Assembly (NCBI GenBank): GCA_030832235.1
Contig: JAURJO010000193.1
Span: 1-6,674 of the forward strand
Source: Verrucomicrobiota bacterium
Lineage (GTDB): Bacteria; Verrucomicrobiota; Verrucomicrobiia; Opitutales; Opitutaceae
Direction: 5' to 3'
Length of the DNA: 6,674 bases
Shown: positions 1 to 6,674 of the stretch, piece by piece
How positions within the stretch are numbered: the first letter of the stretch is position 1
Layout of the letters: each line of letters opens with the position of its first letter
Made by a program: the position numbers and the translations under genes
The notes under the pieces: generated by a model
Told to the model about the DNA's origin: nothing
Database searches by the model: none
The model's input: the letters and a program-made list of their open reading frames with translations, nothing else

Positions 1-1239
1 CACTGGGGGTACATGACGAACAATTACTTCGCGCCCGAGAGCTCCTATGCGCTCGCGCCCGCGGAGGCCTCCGGGGTGAGGGAGATGCAGGATCTGGTGG
101 CGGCATTCCACCGGCGGGGGATGGCGGTGGTGGTCGACGTCGTGTTCAACCACGTCGGCGTGCCGGCGCACCTGCTCCGCGTCGACCGGCTCTACTATTT
201 CGAACAGGACGCGGCGGGCGCGCTCACCAACTGGAGCGGCTGCGGCAACGACCTCCGGGCGCGTTCGGCGATGGTGCGGCGGCTGATCATCGACAGCTGC
301 GTGCACTGGATCGAGACGTACGGCGTCGACGGTTTCCGCTTCGACCTCGCCGAGTTGCTCGGGGTGGAGGTCTTGCGGGACGTCGAGGCGGCGCTGAAGC
401 GCGTGAAGCCCGACGTGATCCTGATCGCTGAGCCGTGGAGTTTTCGCGGGCACATCGCCGGGGCATTGCGCGACACCGGCTGGGCCTCGTGGAACGACGG
501 CTATCGTGACTTTGTGAAGGACTACGTGCGGGGCAACGGCGACGGGCGCCGCATGGAGTATTTCCTGCGCGGCTCCCCGTGGTATTTCGCGAAGTGGCCG
601 GCGCAGTCGATCAACTACACCGAGTCGCACGACGACCGCACGTGGATCGACGTGATCACGGAGCGCGAGGACGGCAACGGCCACGTTCCGACCGCCCACG
701 ACCGCCGGCGCACGCACCTGATGGCGGCGCTGCTGTTCATGTCGGTCGGTGTGCCGATGATCTCAGCGGGTCAGGACTTCCTGCGCTCGAAGCACGGGGT
801 GGCCAACACGTACCAGCGCGGCGACCTGAACGCCCTGGATTACCGGCGCCTGCGCCGTTTCGCGTCCACCCACGCGTACTTCGCGGAATGGATCGCCTTC
901 CGGCGCGGTCCGCTGGGCCGGCTGCTGCGGCACTACGCCCGGCCTGCGGAGGGTTTTCATGTGTTTCTTCATGTGCCCGGCGGCCCCGTACTCGGGATGC
1001 TTTGCAACGCCGATTTCACCGAGGGTGCGACGCGGATACTCTTTGTCATCAACCCCACACTTTCCGAGTTCACCCTCCGCGTGGAACCCGGGCTGCTAGC
1101 CTTGGACCGCGGCCCGTGGCGGCTCGCGGCGGACGAAGAGCGCTTCTACGCGCCCGATTCGCCCGGGGGGCGCGCGCGGCCCGAAATCTCCATTTTTCTG
1201 CCGGCCTTGAGCTGTGCGCTCTGGGTGCAGAACGGCTGA
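1..1239 (+). CDS. GH13 alpha-glucan debranching-type enzyme (pullulanase/isoamylase-like), C-terminal part
   Basis: The frame is open at base 1 (HWGYMTNNYFAPESSYA), so the gene starts upstream and the ATG at 13 is internal. All late GH13 barrel signatures are present: region I DVVFNH (136-153), region II GFRFDLAE with Arg (337-339) and the nucleophile Asp (343-345), region III LIAEPW with the acid/base Glu (430-432), and region IV ESHDD with His-Asp (628-633). A C-terminal beta domain runs from about 980 to the stop. The catalytic half therefore looks intact. The WGY...NYFAPE opening and the ESHD segment recall type I pullulanases, while GFRFDLA, IAEPW and WNDGYRD recall isoamylase/GlgX. The likely reaction is hydrolysis of alpha-1,6 branch points in starch, glycogen or pullulan. 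The missing N-terminus hides any signal peptide or carbohydrate-binding module, so location and exact specificity are open. The GH13 assignment is firm; the debranching role is inferred. Confidence 0.88.
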   Translation, partial: HWGYMTNNYFAPESSYALAPAEASGVREMQDLVAAFHRRGMAVVVDVVFNHVGVPAHLLRVDRLYYFEQDAAGALTNWSGCGNDLRARSAMVRRLIIDSCVHWIETYGVDGFRFDLAELLGVEVLRDVEAALKRVKPDVILIAEPWSFRGHIAGALRDTGWASWNDGYRDFVKDYVRGNGDGRRMEYFLRGSPWYFAKWPAQSINYTESHDDRTWIDVITEREDGNGHVPTAHDRRRTHLMAALLFMSVGVPMISAGQDFLRSKHGVANTYQRGDLNALDYRRLRRFASTHAYFAEWIAFRRGPLGRLLRHYARPAEGFHVFLHVPGGPVLGMLCNADFTEGATRILFVINPTLSEFTLRVEPGLLALDRGPWRLAADEERFYAPDSPGGRARPEISIFLPALSCALWVQNG

Positions 1240-1286
1240 CCGACCGATGGAAATCACCCGCCAAAACCCTTGCATCGCCCGATGCC

Positions 1287-1320
1287 GACCCCTTCAGTCG
1301 AGGGGTCCGCGCTCGCGCGG
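1287..1320 (+). other. tandem hairpins in the gap leader
   Basis: Two adjoining inverted repeats lie between the GH13 stop and gap. The first pairs GACCCCT (1287-1293) with AGGGGTC (1301-1307), a 7-bp perfect stem with a 7-nt loop. The second pairs CCGCG (1307-1311) with CGCGG (1316-1320) around CTCG. They share base 1307, so both cannot be fully closed together. No T-tract follows, so this is not a classical intrinsic terminator. It could be an end signal for the GH13 transcript or a structured gap 5' leader. The rest of the leader down to the ribosome site is A/C-rich and looks unstructured. Function is inferred only. Confidence 0.4.
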
Positions 1321-1356
1321 AATCACCTTCATCCGCAACCAACACTGAACCAAATC

Positions 1357-1360
1357 GGAG
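1357..1360 (+). promoter_or_regulatory. Shine-Dalgarno site of gap
   Basis: GGAG lies 6 nt before the ATG at 1367. It supports that start, and it is the only well-spaced Shine-Dalgarno site in front of any gene start visible in this window. Confidence 0.75.
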
Positions 1361-1366
1361 TCCAAC

Positions 1367-2413
1367 ATGGCAGTTAAAGTCGCAATCAATGGCTTCGGCC
1401 GCATCGGCCGCCTCGTTTTCCGCGCGCTCGTCGAGCAGGGTCTGCTCGGTGACACCCTCGACGTGGTCGCGGTGGGCGACATCGTCCCGGCCGACAACCT
1501 GGCTTACCTGCTGAAGTACGACTCCACGCAGGGCCGCTTCGCCGGCACCGTGGGCTCCCGCAAGTCCTCGCCCGAGAAGCCCGAGGATGACGTGCTGATC
1601 GTCAACGGCCGCGAGATCCTCGTGGTGAGCGCCAAGACCCCGGCCGAGTTGCCGTGGGCCAAGCTGGGCGTGCAGCTCGTGATCGAGTCCACCGGCCTGT
1701 TCACCGACGCCGAGAAGGCCAAGGGCCACCTCGCCGCCGGTGCCAAGAAGGTCATCATCTCCGCCCCGGCGAAGGGTGAGGACATCACGGTCGTGATGGG
1801 CGTGAACGACGACAAGCTCGACGTCGCCAAGCACAGCGTCATCTCGAACGCCTCCTGCACCACGAACTGCCTCGCGCCGATCGTGCACGTGCTGCTGAAG
1901 GAAGGCTTCGGCATCGAGGAGGGTCTGATGACCACCGTTCACGCCTACACGGCGACCCAGAAGACGGTCGACGGCCCGTCCAAGAAGGACTGGAAGGGCG
2001 GCCGCACCGCGGCGCAGAACATCATCCCGTCAACCACCGGCGCCGCGAAGGCCACCGCCCTCGTGATCCCGGAGGTGAAGGGCAAGCTCACCGGCATGGC
2101 GTTCCGCGTGCCGACGCCGACTGTCTCGGTCGTCGACCTCACGGTCCGCACCACGAAGGAGACTTCCTACAAGGCGATCTGCGAGGCGATGAAGCGCGCC
2201 AGCGAGACCTACCTGAAGGGCATCCTCTCCTACACGGGCGACGAGGTCGTCTCGAGCGACTTCATCCACGACAAGTCCTCGTCGATCTTCGACGCCGGCT
2301 CGGGCGTGGAGCTCAACTCGAAGTTCTTCAAGCTCGTGTCGTGGTACGACAACGAGTGGGGCTACTCGAACCGCGTCGTCGATCTTACCCGCAAGATCGC
2401 CGCGAAGCTCTGA
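1367..2413 (+). CDS. gap: type I glyceraldehyde-3-phosphate dehydrogenase
   Basis: This cytosolic enzyme oxidatively phosphorylates glyceraldehyde-3-phosphate to 1,3-bisphosphoglycerate. The protein has 348 residues. The Rossmann motif NGFGRIGR is at residues 8-15, and Asp38 after the second strand suggests NAD rather than NADP preference. The active site is SNASCTTNC with Cys164 as nucleophile, and His192 lies in TTVHAYTATQ. The C-terminal WYDNEWGYSN is at 326-335. Relative to E. coli GapA there is an insertion around residues 63-76 (GSRKSSPEKPEDDV) and one extra residue between Cys and His (spacing 28 rather than 27). Both traits, together with the KEGFGI and YLKGILSYT blocks, recall kinetoplastid glycosomal GAPDH. 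The start is fixed by the GGAG at 1357. The first codons (GCA GTT AAA) are less GC-rich than the rest, as in many highly expressed genes. It heads a gap-pgk-tpiA cluster. Confidence 0.97.
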   Translation: MAVKVAINGFGRIGRLVFRALVEQGLLGDTLDVVAVGDIVPADNLAYLLKYDSTQGRFAGTVGSRKSSPEKPEDDVLIVNGREILVVSAKTPAELPWAKLGVQLVIESTGLFTDAEKAKGHLAAGAKKVIISAPAKGEDITVVMGVNDDKLDVAKHSVISNASCTTNCLAPIVHVLLKEGFGIEEGLMTTVHAYTATQKTVDGPSKKDWKGGRTAAQNIIPSTTGAAKATALVIPEVKGKLTGMAFRVPTPTVSVVDLTVRTTKETSYKAICEAMKRASETYLKGILSYTGDEVVSSDFIHDKSSSIFDAGSGVELNSKFFKLVSWYDNEWGYSNRVVDLTRKIAAKL

Positions 2414-2430
2414 GGAATCCTTCCGAAACC

Positions 2431-2508
2431 TGACCGCGGATGGCGCGGATGATCGCGGATAGACCGATGGTCATCCGCGGGATTCCGCGAACTCCGCGGT
2501 CAATTTTT
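2431..2508 (+). terminator. large symmetrical hairpin plus T-tract between gap and pgk
   Basis: Three direct copies of CGCGGAT (2435, 2444, 2454) are mirrored by three TCCGCG copies (2474, 2484, 2493), with spacings 9/10 and 10/9. Together they fold into one long stem. The pairs are 2431-2440 with 2493-2502 (10 bp), 2444-2449 with 2484-2489 (6 bp), 2454-2460 with 2473-2479 (7 bp plus a G-U), and 2462-2465 with 2469-2472 (4 bp) around a GAT loop. Two 3x3 internal loops and one bulged A interrupt it. TTTTT follows at 2504-2508, one base after the stem. This looks like an intrinsic terminator or attenuator that would make gap mRNA exceed pgk mRNA. It could also be an RNA-stabilising 3' end or a dispersed intergenic palindrome. 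The pairing is read directly; the function is inferred. Confidence 0.65.
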
Positions 2509-2522
2509 GCCTTTTCCCCGCC

Positions 2523-3785
2523 ATGCCGAACTTCAAATCCATCCGCGACCTGAACCTCGCCGGGAAGCGCGTGCTCATGCGCGTCGACTTCAATGTCCCC
2601 CAGGACAAGGTCACCGGCGCCATCACGAACACCCAGCGCATCACCGCCGCGCTGCCGACCATCCGGCACGCGCTCGCCCAGGGCGCCTCAGTGGTGCTGA
2701 TGTCGCATCTCGGCCGTCCCGACGGCCAGCGGGTCGCCAAGTTCTCGCTGCGCCCGGTCGCGGCTGAGCTGGAGAAGCTGCTCGGCCGCCCGGTTCGTTT
2801 CCTGGATGATTGCGTCGGCCCGGCCGTCGAGGCCGCCTGCGCGCCCGGCGCCCTGAAGGCGGGCGACGTGGTGCTGCTGGAAAACCTGCGCTTCCACATC
2901 GAGGAGGAGGGTAAGGTGAAGGTGAAGAACGCGGACGGCACCGAGACCAAGCTCAAGGCCGACCCGGCCAAAGAGGCCGCCTTCCGGGCCTCGCTGTCGC
3001 GTCTCGGCGATGTTTTCGTCAACGACGCTTTCGGCACCGCGCACCGCGCGCACTCGTCGATGGTCGGCGTCGCGCTGAAGGACAAAGCGGCCGGTTTCCT
3101 GATGGAGGCCGAGCTTCGCGCCTTTGCCAAGGTGCTCGAGAGCCCTGATCGCCCGCTGCTTGCGATCCTCGGCGGTGCCAAGATCGCGGACAAGATCCCG
3201 CTCATCAATAATCTGCTCGAAAAGGCCAACAAGGTCATCATCGGCGGCGGCATGGCCTACACCTTCCACCAGGTGAACCGGGGCATGCGCATCGGTGCTT
3301 CATTGTTCGACGCCGAGGGCGCCAAGATCGTCGCTGAAATCGAGGCCAAGGCCAAGGCGCGCGGCGTGGAGCTGATCTTCCCGGTCGACTTCATCGCGGC
3401 CGACAAGTTCGCGCCCGACGCGGCCACGCGTCCGGCCGATCTGGCTTCCGGCATCCCGGACGGTTGGCAGGGTCTTGATGCCGGTCCTCGCTCGATCGAA
3501 CTGTACCGGAAGGCCATCCTCTCCTCGAAGACGATCGTCTGGAACGGGCCCGCGGGCGTCTTCGAGTTTGATGCCTTCGCCGGCGCCACCCGCGCCATGG
3601 CCGACGCGGTCGCCGAGGCCACCGCCAAGGGCGCCACCACGGTCGTCGGCGGCGGCGATACCGCCACCGCGGCGAAGAAATTCAAGGTGGCTGACAAGGT
3701 CTCCCATTGCTCCACCGGCGGCGGCGCCAGCCTCGAGTTCCTCGAGGGCAAGGTGCTTCCCGGCGTCGCTTACCTCGAATCCTGA
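2523..3785 (+). CDS. pgk: phosphoglycerate kinase
   Basis: This cytosolic enzyme transfers the acyl phosphate of 1,3-bisphosphoglycerate to ADP, giving ATP and 3-phosphoglycerate. The N-lobe carries RVDFNVP (residues 20-26) and SHLGRP (61-66), which bind the glycerate substrate, and DAFGTAHRAHSS near 166-177. The C-lobe carries GGAK with Lys220, the nucleotide-binding GGGDT (376-380) and STGGGAS (397-403). At 420 residues it is longer than the usual bacterial enzyme (E. coli about 387). The extra length includes an EEEGK-type loop at about 127-161, and GIPDGWQGLDAGP (310-322) and IVWNGPAGVFE closely resemble eukaryotic cytosolic PGK. No Shine-Dalgarno site precedes the ATG. The 19 nt before it (2504-2522) are almost all pyrimidines and include the T-tract of the preceding hairpin. 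tpiA begins 19 nt after the stop, so the two are probably cotranscribed. Confidence 0.97.
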   Translation: MPNFKSIRDLNLAGKRVLMRVDFNVPQDKVTGAITNTQRITAALPTIRHALAQGASVVLMSHLGRPDGQRVAKFSLRPVAAELEKLLGRPVRFLDDCVGPAVEAACAPGALKAGDVVLLENLRFHIEEEGKVKVKNADGTETKLKADPAKEAAFRASLSRLGDVFVNDAFGTAHRAHSSMVGVALKDKAAGFLMEAELRAFAKVLESPDRPLLAILGGAKIADKIPLINNLLEKANKVIIGGGMAYTFHQVNRGMRIGASLFDAEGAKIVAEIEAKAKARGVELIFPVDFIAADKFAPDAATRPADLASGIPDGWQGLDAGPRSIELYRKAILSSKTIVWNGPAGVFEFDAFAGATRAMADAVAEATAKGATTVVGGGDTATAAKKFKVADKVSHCSTGGGASLEFLEGKVLPGVAYLES

Positions 3786-3804
3786 ACTCCGTCCCGCCCC
3801 TACC

Positions 3805-4575
3805 ATGAACAACCGCAGGAAGCTCATCGCCGGTAATTGGAAGATGAACAAGACCTCCGCCGACGCCGTCGGGCTCGCGCAGGAGATCGTCGCCGCCGTC
3901 GGCAAACAGAACGAGGTCGACGTCGTCGTGTGCCCGCCGTTCACCTCCGTTGAGGCGGTGGGTCGCGTGCTAGAGGGTTCCGAGGTGCGCCTCGGCGCCC
4001 AGAACATGCACCACGAGGCGAATGGCGCGTTCACCGGCGAGGTGTCCGCGCCCATGCTGCGCGCGATCTTCGCCTCGTACGTGATTCTTGGTCACAGCGA
4101 GCGCCGGACGCTCTTCGGGGAGACCGACGAGGTGGTGAACCGGAAGGTTGCCGCCGCGTTGCGCAACCAGCTGCGCCCCATCTTCTGTGTCGGCGAGACC
4201 CTCGCCGAGCGCGAGGCCGGTTCCACGCTGAAGGTCGTGCAGACGCAGGTGGAGCGGGGCCTCGAGGGCGTGAGTCGCGAGCAGGCCACCAGCTTGGTCA
4301 TCGCCTACGAGCCCGTCTGGGCCATCGGCACCGGGAAGGTCGCGACCACCGCGCAGGCGCAGGAAGTGCACGCGTTCATCCGCGGCCTCCTGGTGAAGCT
4401 CTTCGGCGAGCCCGTCGCGCAGCGGGTCCGGATCCTTTACGGCGGCTCCATGAAGCCCGCCAACGCCCCCGAGTTGCTCGCGCAGTCGGATATCGATGGC
4501 GGTCTGATCGGCGGCGCCTCGCTCGAGTCGCGTAGTTTCGTCGAGCTCGTGAACGCGGCGCTCGCCGCAAAGTAA
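3805..4575 (+). CDS. tpiA: triosephosphate isomerase
   Basis: This enzyme interconverts dihydroxyacetone phosphate and glyceraldehyde-3-phosphate, directly supplying Gap. The protein is 256 residues, normal for a bacterial TIM barrel. The catalytic set is complete: Asn11 and Lys13 in GNWKMN, His97 in ILGHSERR, and Glu169 in AYEPVWAIGTGK, followed by the mobile phosphate-closing loop. The phosphate-binding YGGSMKPAN and the final DGGLIGGASL are also present. The reading frame extends further upstream inside pgk, but ATG 3805 is chosen because the protein then begins MNNRRKLIAGNWKMN, as TIMs do. No Shine-Dalgarno site is visible; 15 of the 19 bases before the ATG are pyrimidines. The short 19-nt gap to pgk supports one transcript. 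The secG gene that often follows tpiA elsewhere is absent here. Confidence 0.97.
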   Translation: MNNRRKLIAGNWKMNKTSADAVGLAQEIVAAVGKQNEVDVVVCPPFTSVEAVGRVLEGSEVRLGAQNMHHEANGAFTGEVSAPMLRAIFASYVILGHSERRTLFGETDEVVNRKVAAALRNQLRPIFCVGETLAEREAGSTLKVVQTQVERGLEGVSREQATSLVIAYEPVWAIGTGKVATTAQAQEVHAFIRGLLVKLFGEPVAQRVRILYGGSMKPANAPELLAQSDIDGGLIGGASLESRSFVELVNAALAAK

Positions 4576-4586
4576 GGATTAGCGAT

Positions 4587-4615
4587 CGCGCCGCGGGCAC
4601 TACTCCCGCGGCGCG
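4587..4615 (+). terminator. strong GC hairpin after tpiA
   Basis: CGCGCCGCGGG (4587-4597) pairs perfectly over 11 bp with CCCGCGGCGCG (4605-4615), around the 7-nt loop CACTACT. It starts 12 nt after the tpiA stop, the usual place for a terminator. There is no T-tract, so it may instead be a Rho-assisted end, a pause or an mRNA-protecting structure. It marks the likely end of the gap-pgk-tpiA unit. Confidence 0.5.
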
Positions 4616-4618
4616 CGT

Positions 4619-4632
4619 CAGCCGGCCGGCTG
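4619..4632. repeat. 14-bp perfect palindrome
   Basis: CAGCCGGCCGGCTG is its own reverse complement and sits 3 nt after the tpiA hairpin. It could be a dyad binding site or a second small hairpin (5-bp stem, GGCC loop). An A-tract, not a T-tract, follows on the + strand. In GC-rich DNA such palindromes can arise by chance, so no function is assigned. Confidence 0.3.
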
Positions 4633-4677
4633 CCGAAAAAAGCTTACGCCGACGGCGCGATCGTGCTTCGTCGGAGC

Positions 4678-5259
4678 ATGTCCAAGCTGCTTTGCGTCTA
4701 CTGCGCCTCGAGCGACCGGCTCGACGCCAAGTACTTCAGGGCGGCGGAGGAACTGGGCCGCATGATGGTCGCCCGCGGGTGGGGGCTCGTCTATGGCGGC
4801 GGACGCACCGGTCTGATGGGTGCCGTGGCGCGGGCGGTGAAGGAGTCGGGCGGGCGCGTCGTGGGCGTCATCCCCGAGTTCATGAAGGTCAAGGAGCTCG
4901 CCTACGACGAGGCCGACGAACTGGTGACGGTCATCACCATGCGCGAACGCAAGCTGCTCATGGAGACACGGGCGGACGCCTTCGTGGCGCTGCCGGGCGG
5001 GTGGGGGACCTTGGAGGAAATCGCGGAGATTCTCACCCTGCGGCAGCTCGACGTGGTGCGTAAGCCCTGCGTGTTCCTCAATCAGGACGGGTTTTACGAC
5101 CCGCTGTTCCAGCTGTTCGACCGGATGCTGGCCGAACGTTTTTTCCGGGCCTCGAACATGGATTTGTTCCGCGTGGCCACGAGCGTGCCGGGGGTCCTGG
5201 CCGCCATCGAATCCGGCGCCACGCCGTCGGGTGATCCGAAGTGGTTCGAGACCCGCTGA
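4678..5259 (+). CDS. LOG-family nucleoside 5'-monophosphate phosphoribohydrolase (Rossmann fold)
   Basis: LOG-family proteins cleave N6-substituted AMP (cytokinin nucleotides), and in many bacteria probably other purine nucleoside monophosphates, into free base and ribose 5-phosphate. Older annotations call them lysine decarboxylases, which is wrong for this family. The 193-residue protein carries the full signature: VYCASS near the start, YGGGRTGLMG (39-48), MRERK (88-92) and the catalytic/nucleotide motif PGGWGTLEE (106-114). Its length fits the short single-domain type, unlike the much larger PpnN. ATG 4678 (MSKLLCVYCASSD) is preferred to a GTG at 4663 because family members begin just before the first beta strand. 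GGAG at 4673 is too close to serve this ATG, and no better site is seen. It lies between tpiA and guaA; a nucleotide link to guaA is plausible but unproven. The substrate cannot be told from sequence. Confidence 0.92.
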   Translation: MSKLLCVYCASSDRLDAKYFRAAEELGRMMVARGWGLVYGGGRTGLMGAVARAVKESGGRVVGVIPEFMKVKELAYDEADELVTVITMRERKLLMETRADAFVALPGGWGTLEEIAEILTLRQLDVVRKPCVFLNQDGFYDPLFQLFDRMLAERFFRASNMDLFRVATSVPGVLAAIESGATPSGDPKWFETR

Positions 5260-5339
5260 GGCGGCATTGACACCGCGGCGGCGGGGTGGGCACGCTCCGC
5301 GTTTCGCTTTTTCCAAGCCTCACTTTCCCGGTCGTCCTC

Positions 5340-6674
<1,335 letters not shown>

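Noticed and set aside
1270..1298. TTGCAT ... TTCAGT as a gap promoter
   Set aside because: The spacing is 17, but the -10 matches consensus at only 3 of 6 positions and falls inside a hairpin; too weak to annotate.
579..1514. 311-codon + strand frame overlapping the GH13 gene and the start of gap
   Set aside because: It is out of frame with both recognisable proteins, its translation is Arg/Pro/Ala-rich without motifs, and it crosses the intergenic leader.
1070..1942. 290-codon - strand frame antisense to the GH13 end and gap
   Set aside because: It is opposite the highly conserved gap coding sequence and has no recognisable domain; a shadow of GC-biased codons.
3475..3804. Upstream extension of the tpiA frame into pgk
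   Set aside because: The extra Pro/Ser/Arg-rich 110 residues lie out of frame inside pgk and are unlike any TIM; ATG 3805 gives a normal full-length protein.
4663..4665. GTG as the LOG start, adding five residues
   Set aside because: No Shine-Dalgarno site precedes it, and LOG proteins normally begin just before the first beta strand, which favours ATG 4678.
5267..5272. Perfect TTGACA -35 hexamer upstream of guaA
   Set aside because: No TATAAT-like -10 occurs 16-19 nt downstream (only GC-rich sequence such as CACGCT), so a promoter cannot be supported from sequence alone.

Overview
This window carries an ordinary run of central-metabolism genes, all on the + strand. The DNA is GC-rich and codons favour C or G in the third position. 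I think it comes from a free-living bacterium of the Verrucomicrobiota, perhaps near Opitutus. That placement is an inference from the gene order, from eukaryote-like versions of GAPDH and phosphoglycerate kinase, from mostly Shine-Dalgarno-less starts, and from a CGCGGAT-type intergenic palindrome. A phylogeny would be needed to settle it.

Layout. Bases 1-1239 are the C-terminal part of a GH13 glycan-debranching-type enzyme, cut by the left edge. A 127-nt leader with two small tandem hairpins leads into gap (1367-2413), the only gene here with a well-placed Shine-Dalgarno site. A 109-nt spacer holding a large, nearly symmetrical hairpin with a T-tract separates gap from pgk (2523-3785). tpiA (3805-4575) follows only 19 nt after pgk. 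A 102-nt spacer with a strong GC hairpin comes next, then a LOG-family nucleotide phosphoribohydrolase (4678-5259). After 80 nt comes guaA (GMP synthase, from 5340), cut by the right edge after 445 codons.

How the genes work together. TpiA, Gap and Pgk catalyse consecutive steps of lower glycolysis and gluconeogenesis: triose phosphate isomerisation, oxidation to 1,3-bisphosphoglycerate, and ATP formation. The upstream GH13 enzyme would release glucans from branched alpha-glucan such as starch, glycogen or pullulan to feed this route. LOG and GuaA both handle purine nucleoside monophosphates, but their link to the glycolytic block is only proximity.

I see no mobile element, CRISPR array, tRNA, rRNA or defence system, and no evidence of a new multi-gene system. 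The points most worth a second look are the gap-pgk hairpin, the eukaryote/kinetoplastid-like character of Gap and Pgk, and the pyrimidine-rich leaders that replace Shine-Dalgarno sites.
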